A stretch of DNA of 64,000 nt from Ectobacillus antri (GTDB lineage: Bacteria; Bacillota; Bacilli; Bacillales; Bacillaceae_G), in contig NZ_RIAV01000008.1 of NCBI RefSeq assembly GCF_003852715.1, forward strand, positions 60,310 through 124,309. The letters are read 5' to 3'. The position numbers and the translations under genes are program-made. Each line of letters begins with the position of its first letter. Position 1 is the first letter of the stretch. Shown one piece after another: positions 8,840-16,750 of the stretch. Below the pieces are notes generated by a model. That model did no database searches, was not told the DNA's origin, and was given only the letters and a program-made list of their open reading frames with translations.

Positions 8840-8890
8840 TTGACAGTTTGATTCTACTTTTATATACTTACTTATGTAATGTAAGTAAGT
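8840..8890 (+). promoter_or_regulatory. azoR promoter with overlapping operator-like palindrome
   Basis: TTGACA at 8840-8845 and TATACT at 8863-8868 are 17 bases apart, a near-ideal housekeeping promoter. ACTTACTTA (8866-8874) and TAAGTAAGT (8882-8890) form a perfect 9-base inverted repeat over the -10 box and start site. The TTAC/GTAA core is like HxlR (DUF24) family sites that control azoreductases in B. subtilis (YodB). The rest of the 345-base gap 8612-8956 shows no gene. Confidence 0.65.
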
Positions 8891-8956
8891 AATTTTTTTA
8901 TAAACTATCTTTAATTAAAAATAATTTAAATCAAGTTATAAAGGAGAAAAAGAATC

Positions 8957-9592
8957 ATGAAAAAAGTATTGTACATTACAGCTAATCCCAATACAGCAGA
9001 GGTATCATTCAGCAAAGCAGTAGGAGATGCGTTTATTGAAGCGTATCAAGCAAAAAATCCACAAGATGAAGTGATTGCAGTAGATTTGTTCCATACAAAT
9101 GTACCAATGATTGATGGTGAAGTAATGGACGCTTGGGGTAAATTAGCTGCAGGTGTCGCATTTACAGATTTAACAGAATCACAACAACAAAAAATTGCGG
9201 CAATGAATGCAAACCTAGAACAATTTATGTCTGCAGATCGTTATGTTTTTGCAACACCAATGTGGAACTTTAGCTATCCGCCAGTTGTAAAAGCTTATAT
9301 TGATAACTTGGCTGTTGCAGGTAAAACATTCAAATACACAGAAAATGGTCCAGTGGGTCTATTAGAAGGTAAAAAAGCGTTGCACATTCAAGCAACAGGC
9401 GGTATTTACTCTGAAGGACCAGCAGCAAGCATGGACTTTGGACGTAACCACTTACAAGCTGCACTTGCATTCTTTGGGGTAACAGATACAACATATCTAC
9501 CTGTAGAAGGAATGGGAGCAGCACCAGATAAAGCTGGGGAAATTAAAGAAGCTGCAATTGCAGCAGCAAAAGAAGCTGCTGCGCAATTTTAA
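8957..9592 (+). CDS. azoR: FMN-dependent NADH-azoreductase / quinone reductase
   Basis: The 211 residues match AzoR1-type flavodoxin-fold enzymes. They show an N-terminal LYITANPN, an FMN-binding ATPMWNFSYPPVVKAYIDN block at about residues 97-116, and GGIYSEGPAASMDFGRNHLQ. These enzymes reduce quinones and azo compounds by two electrons and protect against electrophile stress. AAAGGAG precedes the ATG. The gene is monocistronic, between a strong promoter with a palindromic operator and a strong terminator, so induction by a quinone-sensing repressor is likely (inference). Confidence 0.93.
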   Translation: MKKVLYITANPNTAEVSFSKAVGDAFIEAYQAKNPQDEVIAVDLFHTNVPMIDGEVMDAWGKLAAGVAFTDLTESQQQKIAAMNANLEQFMSADRYVFATPMWNFSYPPVVKAYIDNLAVAGKTFKYTENGPVGLLEGKKALHIQATGGIYSEGPAASMDFGRNHLQAALAFFGVTDTTYLPVEGMGAAPDKAGEIKEAAIAAAKEAAAQF

Positions 9593-9717
9593 TGAAACAC
9601 TGTGTTAAAGTGTAAAGTTGATAATTGCCGCATTTTTGGGGTGGAGAGGATCCCTAGTTACTCGTCGAAAGAGAATTTTTGCATTGGAGATCAATAAAGA
9701 ACTTTAACAGAGGCTAA

Positions 9718-9767
9718 TGAAAAAAGAGGAGGTACCTATGAACTATGGGTACTTCCTCTTTTTTATG
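9718..9767. terminator. Bidirectional terminator after azoR
   Basis: AAAAAAGAGGAGGTACC pairs with GGTAC-TCCTCTTTTTT. The rest of 9593-9995 has no gene I can support. Confidence 0.85.
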
Positions 9768-9995
9768 GAGAAAATGTGTAAGTTTCTTTTTTGTATAGAA
9801 ATAGGAGCGGATGAAGAAATGTTATAAAGCTTGCTTAAGCGCCTTCGTTCTAAGTCAGGTCATTAATTTGCATCACTGTTGTATGTTATGAGTTGTTTTT
9901 GTAGCTTAAAAGGATGTGTTTCTCTTTTCTTGTTCTTCTTTTTCCGTCTATTGTCTTGTATAATGTAGACGAATGGATATGAGGAGGACTTATAA

Positions 9996-10706
9996 ATGGT
10001 AAGAACTGTGTTTGCTGTGATTTATATCGTATTATTGGTACTGGGAACGTTGCCCCGCTTATTTCGTATGAAAAAGTTAGCCCCAACGTTATCGCCGGAA
10101 GAAAAAGATCGTCTTGTACATAAAACACCGGATTCATTTGGCAAAGGAATGATAAAGGCCTCCGGTTCTACTGTAGAGGTAAAAGGATTGGAACATGTGC
10201 CTGAACGCGCAGTCCTGGTTGTGTGTAATCATCAAAGCAACTTTGATATTCCAGTATTAATGGGATATCTAAACAAGCCAATCGGATTCATTTCTAAAGT
10301 GGAAATTAAGAAATTGCCAATTGTGTCTACTTGGATGGAACTAATGAATTGTGTATTTATGGATCGAAGCAATCGACGTCAGTCATTGCAGGCAATTAAA
10401 GACGGTATTGAGTTATTAAAAAATGGCCATTCGCTAGTTATCTTTCCTGAAGGGACAAGAAGTAAAGGAAAGGAAATGGGAGAATTTAAAACAGGGAGTT
10501 TTCATTTGGCTGTGAAGTCCGGTGTACCTATTTTACCTGTAACAGTGAATGGAACATATAATATATTAGAAGCAAATGATAATAAAATTAAACCTGCTCA
10601 CGTTACGCTTACCATCTCAGAACCGATTTATGAAGAGCAGTATAAGGATATGGATTTAACAGAATTAGCGGCATATACACAACATATTATTGCGTCTAAA
10701 CTATAA
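9996..10706 (+). CDS. plsC: 1-acyl-sn-glycerol-3-phosphate acyltransferase
   Basis: PlsC makes phosphatidic acid from lysophosphatidic acid at the membrane. The 236-residue protein has an N-terminal membrane segment (residues 2-22), the catalytic NHQSNFD block with His79 and Asp84, and the substrate-binding FPEGTRSKG near 150. GAGGAGG precedes the ATG and TATAAT lies at 9959-9964. In B. subtilis the homologue ypkP also lies just downstream of dfrA, so the order is conserved despite the inserted 3D-domain and azoR genes. Confidence 0.94.
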   Translation: MVRTVFAVIYIVLLVLGTLPRLFRMKKLAPTLSPEEKDRLVHKTPDSFGKGMIKASGSTVEVKGLEHVPERAVLVVCNHQSNFDIPVLMGYLNKPIGFISKVEIKKLPIVSTWMELMNCVFMDRSNRRQSLQAIKDGIELLKNGHSLVIFPEGTRSKGKEMGEFKTGSFHLAVKSGVPILPVTVNGTYNILEANDNKIKPAHVTLTISEPIYEEQYKDMDLTELAAYTQHIIASKL

Positions 10707-10733
10707 AAAGTCGACATTGTCGGCTTTTTTATT
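10706..10733 (+). terminator. plsC terminator
   Basis: AAAAAG-CGACA pairs with TGTCG-CTTTTTT directly after the stop codon. Confidence 0.8.
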
Positions 10734-10779
10734 ATAGGCTGTTTTTGCAAACTTTGTTGCGATGTAACAAGTAGTCGGG

Positions 10780-10912
10780 AGTGGTTGATTTCCGCTCGGG
10801 GTTGCTCGCTTTCCGCGGGGCGTGCGGTGAGCCTCCTCGGCTTACAGCCTGTGGGGTCTCACCTGACCCGCTGCTCCCGCAGGAGTCTCGTACCTTCCGC
10901 TCCAACCAAACC
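10780..10912. repeat. GC-rich palindromic intergenic repeat of the Bacillaceae type
   Basis: About 130 bases are far more GC-rich than the surroundings and contain pieces I recognise from a repeat scattered through many Bacillaceae genomes: TTTCCGCTC near the left end, CTTTCCGCGGGG, GAGCCTCCTCGGC, CTGCTCCCGCAGGAGTCTCG, and CTTCCGCTCCAACC at the right. Several self-complementary segments (CTCCTCGGC, CCCGCAGGAG) suggest a folded RNA or DNA. No coding frame is plausible. I know no agreed function. The gap 10733-11196 otherwise holds only the inverted repeat noted at 10931-11081. Confidence 0.8.
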
Positions 10913-10930
10913 TATCTAAAAATAACAATC

Positions 10931-11081
10931 TTTTAGAAAAGAGCCTTATTATATGTAGAAAACCGTACATCTAGCATAAAAGCAATCGTACACGAACACA
11001 CAAGGACGAATGTGTATGGTTCTAACTCAATGCACCCTTCTTTTAGGTACTCACCGTAGTCGTACGTCGTCTTTTCTAAAA
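10931..11081. repeat. 12-base inverted repeat flanking about 125 bases
   Basis: TTTTAGAAAAGA at 10931-10942 recurs as its complement TCTTTTCTAAAA at 11070-11081, and a related AACAAT/ATTGGTT sequence lies just outside. This could be the ends of a small non-coding mobile element, or chance in AT-rich DNA. Confidence 0.35.
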
Positions 11082-11196
11082 ATATTGGTTGTTTTCTGTA
11101 TTCATATATAAACGAATGGAAAATACTCTTGAAACACGAGGTGTTCTAACCTAATATGAGTATCATACGAGATTGACTGGAAAAGAGGTTGAACAC

Positions 11197-12369
11197 ATGT
11201 TGACGGTTTTAAAAAATGGAGAAGTGTATGCGCCTCATTACATAGGAAAAAAAGATCTATTGTTGGCGGGAGAGCAAATTTGTTATATTGCGGACGAAAT
11301 ATTCATACCGGATAGCTTTGCTCCTATGCAAGTGATTGATGCAACAAACAAGTTGATTGTACCAGGATTTATTGATGCGCATGTACATATTATTGGTGGA
11401 GGTGGAGAGGGCGGTTTTAAAACAAGAACGCCAGAAATTATGTTAACTGATGCGACAACTGCAGGAGTCACCACCTTGGTTGGAGTTTTAGGAACAGACG
11501 GAACGACACGTTCTATGGAAAGTTTATTGGCTAAAGCTCGAGCGTTAGAAGAAGAAGGCATTACATGCTATATTCATACTGGTTCCTATCACATCCCTGT
11601 TCGGACACTAACGAATAAAATTCAGAACGATATTATTTTAATTGATAAGATTATTGGAGTTGGTGAAATTGCAATTGCAGATCACCGCTCTTCTCAGCCG
11701 ACTGTTGAAGAACTAATTAAGGTGGCTGTCGCGGCTCGCAATGGCGGTATCTTATCAGGAAAAGCCGGCATACTTGAGATACATGTTGGTGATGGTGAAG
11801 ACAAGCTTCAATTGCTAGAAACGATTGTAGAGCAAACGTCCATTCCCATAAGGCAGTTTCATCCTACACATATTAATAGAAATAAAGAGTTATTTGAAGC
11901 AGGTATTCGCTATGCATTGCGCGGAGGTTATGTTGACTTTACAACAAGCACAATTCCTCAGTTTCTAGAGGAGGGTGAAGTAAAATGTTCGCGAGGTCTT
12001 AAGTTGATGCTCGAAGCTGGTGTACCAATTGGAGCGATTACATTTTCTTCAGATGCACAAGCGAGTTTGCCCTCTTTTAGCAGCGATGGTGAATTTTTAG
12101 GGTTGCAGGTTGGACGTATATCCTCATTATTTAAAGCGGTGAGAGAGGCTGTATTAGAGGAGCAAATTCCTCTTGAAGTAGCGTTACAGACGATTACATC
12201 CACGCCGGCAACTGTATTAAAGCTATCACAAAAAGGTACAATCGCCAAAGGAAAGGATGCAGACATCGTACTTTTAGAAAAGGATACCCTAACCATACAT
12301 ACTGTGTTTGCTAAGGGAAACATGATGGTATTTGATGGTCAAGCCATCGTGAAAGGAACGTTTGAATAA
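11197..12369 (+). CDS. iadA: Isoaspartyl (beta-aspartyl) dipeptidase
   Basis: IadA cleaves beta-aspartyl dipeptides arising from damaged Asp and Asn residues. From ATG 11197 (AGAGGTT upstream) the protein has 390 residues, the same as E. coli IadA; a TTG at 11173 would add eight residues without a better site. The amidohydrolase metal motif GFIDAHVHIIGGGGEGG is near residues 57-73. GEIAIADHRSSQPT is near 157, and the late metal ligand lies in TFSSDAQ near 287. Monocistronic. Confidence 0.93.
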   Translation: MLTVLKNGEVYAPHYIGKKDLLLAGEQICYIADEIFIPDSFAPMQVIDATNKLIVPGFIDAHVHIIGGGGEGGFKTRTPEIMLTDATTAGVTTLVGVLGTDGTTRSMESLLAKARALEEEGITCYIHTGSYHIPVRTLTNKIQNDIILIDKIIGVGEIAIADHRSSQPTVEELIKVAVAARNGGILSGKAGILEIHVGDGEDKLQLLETIVEQTSIPIRQFHPTHINRNKELFEAGIRYALRGGYVDFTTSTIPQFLEEGEVKCSRGLKLMLEAGVPIGAITFSSDAQASLPSFSSDGEFLGLQVGRISSLFKAVREAVLEEQIPLEVALQTITSTPATVLKLSQKGTIAKGKDADIVLLEKDTLTIHTVFAKGNMMVFDGQAIVKGTFE

Positions 12370-12489
12370 TAATTTTCAAATTTTTGTGAGAAAACATTAC
12401 AATTCATTGACGAGTGCACGCTTTTTTGCCAAAATAAAAGAGTAAGAAGGGGTTTGTCTGAGAAGGCAGCCAACTTAAGGGGGATTATT

Positions 12490-12663
12490 ATGCCAAATAT
12501 CGGATTTCCAGGCCTGATTTTAATCTTGCTAATTGCATTAGTTGTATTTGGGCCGAAAAAGCTGCCGGAGATTGGAAGGGCTTTCGGTGAAACTTTGAAG
12601 GAGTTCAAGCGTTCAACAAAAGATTTACGAGAAGACGCGATAGAAGCAAAAGAAAAACAATAA
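12490..12663 (+). CDS. tatA: Sec-independent translocase TatA
   Basis: TatA forms the pore-like oligomer for folded twin-arginine substrates. From ATG 12490 (AAGGGGGATT upstream) it has 57 residues. A short N-terminal membrane helix ([19 protein letters not shown]) is followed by the [12 protein letters not shown] hinge and a charged amphipathic helix, all standard. An in-frame start at 12454 would add residues unlike the family. tatC follows after a hairpin. Confidence 0.95.
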   Translation: MPNIGFPGLILILLIALVVFGPKKLPEIGRAFGETLKEFKRSTKDLREDAIEAKEKQ

Positions 12664-12668
12664 TGTGG

Positions 12669-12707
12669 TAAAGGGATGTAGGAGACGTTTTCTTGCATCC
12701 TTTTTTC
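12669..12707 (+). terminator. Hairpin between tatA and tatC
   Basis: AAGGGATG pairs with CATCCTTTTTT around a long loop. It may be a partial terminator that lets tatA be made in excess over tatC, as the complex needs. Confidence 0.5.
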
Positions 12708-12728
12708 AGAAATGAGCGGGTGAGACAC

Positions 12729-13463
12729 ATGCAGGAAGAAATGAGTGTTGTAGAACATTTAAGTGAGCTAAGAAAGCGTTTAATTATTACAGCGCTAACT
12801 TTTATAGTATTTATGGCAATTGGATTTACATATACAAAAGATATATATAGCTTTTTAGTAAAAGATTTGGATGTTCCACTCGTAGTGTTGGGACCAGGTG
12901 ACATTTTATGGATTTATTTCATAATTGCTGCTGTATTTGCCTTTATATGTACCATTCCGATTGCCGCAGTACAAGTGTGGTTATTTGTAAAGCCGGCATT
13001 ATTGCCGCATGAGCAAAAAATGACGCTTCTTTACATACCTGCGTTATTTATCCTTTTTGTGGGTGGCCTTTGTTTTGGTTACTTCATTATTATGCCAACT
13101 GTATTTTCCTTTTTACTAAGCTTAGGAACCGATATGTTTCAAGAGATGTTTACAACAGAAAAATACTTTGAATTTGTCATGAATATGACTCTGCCGTTTG
13201 CAGTGTTATTTGAATTGCCAGCGGTAGCAATGTTTTTAACAAGCATTGGTTTATTAAATCCAATTGCATTACAGAAAATTAGGAAGTATGCATACTTTGT
13301 TTTGATTGTTATTGCGGTATGCATTACGCCACCCGATTTTTTATCTGACTTTCTTGTTTCAGTACCTTTATTGCTTATCTATGAGTTAAGTATAGCATTG
13401 TCAGCTTATGTGTATAGACGGAAAATAAAAAAAGCAGCACAAGATATAGTGGAAAATGCCTAA
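12729..13463 (+). CDS. tatC: Sec-independent translocase TatC
   Basis: TatC is the receptor for twin-arginine signal peptides. From ATG 12729 the protein has 244 residues with six membrane segments. The N-terminal MSVVEHLSELRKRL, the FVKPALLPHEQK loop and the late GLLNPIALQKIRKYAYFVLIVIA are family hallmarks. A TTG start at 12693 lies within the preceding hairpin and is not used. With tatA it forms a minimal two-component translocase of the Bacillus type. The substrate is not encoded next to it here. Confidence 0.95.
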   Translation: MQEEMSVVEHLSELRKRLIITALTFIVFMAIGFTYTKDIYSFLVKDLDVPLVVLGPGDILWIYFIIAAVFAFICTIPIAAVQVWLFVKPALLPHEQKMTLLYIPALFILFVGGLCFGYFIIMPTVFSFLLSLGTDMFQEMFTTEKYFEFVMNMTLPFAVLFELPAVAMFLTSIGLLNPIALQKIRKYAYFVLIVIAVCITPPDFLSDFLVSVPLLLIYELSIALSAYVYRRKIKKAAQDIVENA

Positions 13464-13488
13464 TTAGTAGGCGTTTTCCACTTTTTTT
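13449..13488 (+). terminator. tatC terminator
   Basis: GTGGAAAA-GCCTA pairs with TAGGC-TTTTCCAC and is followed by seven T. The stem includes the stop codon. Confidence 0.85.
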
Positions 13489-13617
13489 GTTATACTATCT
13501 ATGAAAACGCATACAATATAGTGGATAGAAAAAATAATTTCCTGCTAAATTTAGACAAACTTTGCACTTGTCTTTATTTATACTAAATATAACTCCACAA
13601 AAAAGAGGATTGATATC

Positions 13618-13869
13618 GTGATTATGAAAAGTTTCTATTTCACTCACCTTACAGGCATGTGTGTTAAAATTGTAGAAATCCCCGTCTTAGAATCACAACA
13701 TCCTTTTGCGTTTCAAATTAATGCGCGTCTTCAATTATTTATTTCTAAAATTCAAAAACAAAAAAATCCAAATTTTAGTTATTCTTTTCGTGAGTACTTG
13801 CGTAATTCGATGAAATGGTCAGAATATTCGCGTGTATATGAGGTGAACACCCTAGAGAAAAATGCCTAG
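13618..13869 (+). CDS. ypmT: DUF2535 family protein (YpmT-like)
   Basis: The 83-residue protein resembles B. subtilis YpmT (DUF2535) in VKIVEIPVLE near residue 16, the short hydrophobic-basic middle and SYSFREYLRNSMKW near 58. AGAGGA stands eight bases before GTG 13618; ATG 13624 is an alternative. In B. subtilis ypmT lies in the ypmQ-ypmT cluster close to thyB, dfrA and ypkP, matching the gene content here. Function unknown. A MITE-like repeat begins six bases after its stop. Confidence 0.7.
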   Translation: MIMKSFYFTHLTGMCVKIVEIPVLESQHPFAFQINARLQLFISKIQKQKNPNFSYSFREYLRNSMKWSEYSRVYEVNTLEKNA

Positions 13870-13874
13870 ACGTA

Positions 13875-14044
13875 AAAAGAGGTTGAGACAACAGGTTTTC
13901 AGCCAAAGGAAAATCCGAACTATTATTCGAAATTCTCTACACAGAATTCGATTTAGCTCGGATTTTTCCTTTATGAGTGTTATTTATTCTCTATTCTTTT
14001 GGCTTTATAGTTACATGATTCAGTTATGTCCCAGCCTCTTTTTG
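13875..14044 (+). repeat. MITE-like repeat, copy 1
   Basis: About 170 bases are bounded by imperfect terminal inverted repeats (AAAAAGAGGTTGAGACA and TGTCCCAGCCTCTTTTT). Inside is a nested dyad, GGAAAATCCGA...TCGGATTTTTCC, with GAATTC-TCTACACA-GAATTC at its centre. The same element lies in reverse orientation at 29494-29657, with roughly 85 percent identity by eye. It is non-autonomous; short open frames in it are artefacts. The family resembles the small bcr repeats described in the B. cereus group, but I cannot assign a number. Confidence 0.85.
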
Positions 14045-14121
14045 TATATAGGTGCTACTTATAAAAGAGAATGCAGTTCATAAATGGATAAGTATATTTT
14101 GAGGAATTTGGTAAGTAATTG

Positions 14122-14149
14122 TTGAAAGCGGTGCAAATACTAGTATAAT
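14122..14149 (+). promoter_or_regulatory. Promoter of degV-like gene
   Basis: TTGAAA at 14122-14127 and TATAAT at 14144-14149 are 16 bases apart, 36 bases before the start codon. Confidence 0.6.
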
Positions 14150-14184
14150 AACAAGGAGAGTGTACCGGAAAGGAACGAAGAATA

Positions 14185-15027
14185 ATGACAAAAATTAAGC
14201 TTGTGACAGATTCCACAGTAGATTTATCTGATGATGTAATTAAACAATATGATATCCATGTGATTCCTTTATCCATTACTATAAATAATGAGACATACTT
14301 AGACCGTGTTGACTTGACACCACAGCAATTCATTGAAAAGATGCAAGTATCAAAGGAGTTGCCAAAAAGTTCCCAGCCGGCTATCGGTGCGTTTGTAGAG
14401 TTGTATGATCGGTTGGGTGAAGATGGTAGTGAAGTATTGGCAATCCATATGACGAGCGGTATGAGTGGAACTTTTAATACGGCGAAAAGCGCAGCGGCGA
14501 TGACAGATACAAAAGTTACAGTGGTTGATTCTACATTTATGACGCATGCGATGGCTTATCAAGTGATTGAAGCCGCTAAAATGATTCAGCAAGACAAAAC
14601 GCTTGAAGAAATTTTAGAGCGTGTGGAAGAAGTACGCAAGAATTCACATTTATATGTTGTAGTTGATACACTTGAGAATCTAGTGAAGGGCGGACGTATT
14701 GGAAAAGGTAAGGCTTTTCTTGGTTCATTGTTAAATATTAAACCAATTGCAAATTTAGCAGATGGTGTGTATACGCCTGTTACAAAAGTGCGCAGTCATG
14801 GACAAGTAGTAAAAACTTTGGTGAAAATATTAGCAGAAGATACAGCTGGTAAAACGATTAAGGCGGTAAGTATTCCGCATGCGGAAGCTTTGCCACTTGC
14901 ACAAAGTTTAAAAGAAGCAATTGAAAAAGTAACAGGATTTCAGAATACACAAATCTTTTATACAACACCGGTTATCAGTACACATACAGGTGTAGGAGCA
15001 ATCGGCTTTACGTATTTTGCTGAGTAA
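14185..15027 (+). CDS. DegV family fatty-acid-binding protein
   Basis: The 280 residues carry the DegV family signature: an N-terminal KLVTDSTVDL, then QPAIGAFVELYDRLGEDGSEVLAIHMTSG in the middle and LENLVKGGRIGKGKAFLGSLLNIKPI later. These two-domain proteins bind a fatty acid; in Firmicutes they act as FakB, presenting fatty acids to the FakA kinase. No fakA is in this window. The ATG follows AAAGGAACGAAG. A terminator follows the stop, so the gene is separate from the germination operon. Confidence 0.9.
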   Translation: MTKIKLVTDSTVDLSDDVIKQYDIHVIPLSITINNETYLDRVDLTPQQFIEKMQVSKELPKSSQPAIGAFVELYDRLGEDGSEVLAIHMTSGMSGTFNTAKSAAAMTDTKVTVVDSTFMTHAMAYQVIEAAKMIQQDKTLEEILERVEEVRKNSHLYVVVDTLENLVKGGRIGKGKAFLGSLLNIKPIANLADGVYTPVTKVRSHGQVVKTLVKILAEDTAGKTIKAVSIPHAEALPLAQSLKEAIEKVTGFQNTQIFYTTPVISTHTGVGAIGFTYFAE

Positions 15028-15053
15028 GGGAGGGAAACCTCTCTTTTTTTTTG
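15026..15053 (+). terminator. degV terminator
   Basis: AGGGAGG-GAAA-CCTCTCT followed by a T run, directly after the stop codon. Confidence 0.8.
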
Positions 15054-15116
15054 TCAAAAATGGTTAACAAGGCAAAGTGTGGGAAATATAAGAAAAAAAC
15101 AAAAGAGGGATTGATT

Positions 15117-16742
15117 ATGTTTTTTCGAAAGCGACGCAAAAAGCAAAAATCATTACAAAAGCATAATCAGGTAGAAATGTTTGAAGTAAAACCTACGCAA
15201 GATTATGTGATAGATCATGGGAAAACAGAGCGCGCGAAACAATCTATAGATACAAATAGCAATGAAGCGCAAGTGGAGATAGACAATGGAGAGTTGAGCA
15301 AGCAAATTAAAAAGGCAATGAATGAAAGTCCAGACCTGCAAATTCGCAGCCTTTACAAAGAAAGTCGCCTCATTACCATCTTTTTTATGAAGGGTGCAAT
15401 TAACGAACAGGCACTTCATGAAGATGTACTAGCTATTATTATGAAATTGTCAGCACAACATATTACAAATGAAGAGTTAAAGAGTAACATTCCCATTAGT
15501 CGTATACAAGTGAGTCATCAAGTTACAGAAATTTGTAGTAATTTAATGGATGGTTGGATTTTTATTCATATTCAAGATGAACAAGATGGTTTGCTGTTTA
15601 ATTTGTCGCAACCGCAATATCGACCGTTATTTCAATCTATGAACGAAGCAAATGTTTTAGGGCCGAAGCTTGAGTTTACAGAATCATTGGAAACGAATGC
15701 ACAAGTACTAAGACAATTAATTAAAGATGAAGACTTGGTAATGGAATCCTATACGCTGGGGCGACGTGCTCCAAAAGAAGTTCGAATTACCTATATGAAA
15801 GGTATTGCAGATGAAGAAAATGTAAAAACCTTTCGGGAACGAATTCAGAGTATAGACGTTGATGACATATTAGATAGCTCAGTCTTGATTCAGCTGATTG
15901 AAGAAAATGTATACTCATTGTTTCCGCAGTTTATTATGACAGAACAACCACAACGTTTTGCATATTCTGTTTTGGGCGGACGGATTGGCGTTCTAGTGAA
16001 TGGAAGCCCAATGGCTGTATTGGGACCGGTAACATTCTTTAGTTTTTTTGAATCGACAGAAGACCTATATTTTCGCTGGAATGTGAGCACATTTTTTCGA
16101 CTACTTCGTTTCGTAGCAGTATTTATTTCCATGGCGTTTACACCTGTATATGTCGCAGCCTTAACCTATCACTATGAAGTTATTCCTTCTGCATTGTTAG
16201 TTTCACTAGGACAATCACGTGCTAACGTCCCTTTTCCACCTGTCATGGAGGCACTTATATTAGAGGGGGCTATTGAACTCCTTAGGGAAGCGGGTGCACG
16301 TTTGCCAACAAAAGTAGGCCAAACAATTGGTATCGTAGGAGGTATTGTTATTGGGCAAGCGGCGGTACAAGCGGGACTGACAAGTAACATTCTCATTATT
16401 GCGGTAGCTCTAAGTGCACTGGCTTCATTTACATCACCAAATTATGTCATGGGTACAGTAATCCGAGTAATTCGATTTCCGCTTATTATTTTAGCCGGTA
16501 TCGCCGGGGGAGTTGGTCTCACTTTTGGTCTTACCTTTTTGCTCATTCACTTATTAAAGGTGACCAGTTTAAATCGGCCATATCTGGCCCCGATTTATCC
16601 ATGGCGCTTTCGGGATTTAACAAAGAGCATCATTCGAATTCCGCATTTGTATAGTACAGAGCGGTCTAGTTATAACAATCCCCAAGATAAAGTAAAATTA
16701 AAAGAAAATCGCAAGAAGCAGAAAAAAGATATTGATGAGTAG
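15117..16742 (+). CDS. gerKA: Spore germination receptor A subunit (GerKA-like)
   Basis: The 542 residues have a hydrophilic N-terminal half and a membrane half with about five segments. The RPLFQSMNEANVLGPKLEFTESLETN and RRAPKEVRITYMKGIAD stretches are typical of GerA-family A proteins. ATG 15117 is used because GAGGGA lies eight bases before it; the open frame runs up to 15051 without a better site. Together with the B and C genes it forms a nutrient receptor in the spore inner membrane. The gerK name is by order (A-B-C) and likeness; other ger loci cannot be excluded. Transcription is expected in the forespore (sigma-G). Confidence 0.92.
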   Translation: MFFRKRRKKQKSLQKHNQVEMFEVKPTQDYVIDHGKTERAKQSIDTNSNEAQVEIDNGELSKQIKKAMNESPDLQIRSLYKESRLITIFFMKGAINEQALHEDVLAIIMKLSAQHITNEELKSNIPISRIQVSHQVTEICSNLMDGWIFIHIQDEQDGLLFNLSQPQYRPLFQSMNEANVLGPKLEFTESLETNAQVLRQLIKDEDLVMESYTLGRRAPKEVRITYMKGIADEENVKTFRERIQSIDVDDILDSSVLIQLIEENVYSLFPQFIMTEQPQRFAYSVLGGRIGVLVNGSPMAVLGPVTFFSFFESTEDLYFRWNVSTFFRLLRFVAVFISMAFTPVYVAALTYHYEVIPSALLVSLGQSRANVPFPPVMEALILEGAIELLREAGARLPTKVGQTIGIVGGIVIGQAAVQAGLTSNILIIAVALSALASFTSPNYVMGTVIRVIRFPLIILAGIAGGVGLTFGLTFLLIHLLKVTSLNRPYLAPIYPWRFRDLTKSIIRIPHLYSTERSSYNNPQDKVKLKENRKKQKKDIDE

Positions 16743-16750
16743 GGAATAAC

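Noticed and set aside
13862..14083. 73-residue open frame in the MITE-like repeat
   Set aside because: It lies wholly inside the non-coding repeat, and the inverted copy at 29494 gives similar accidental frames on both strands.
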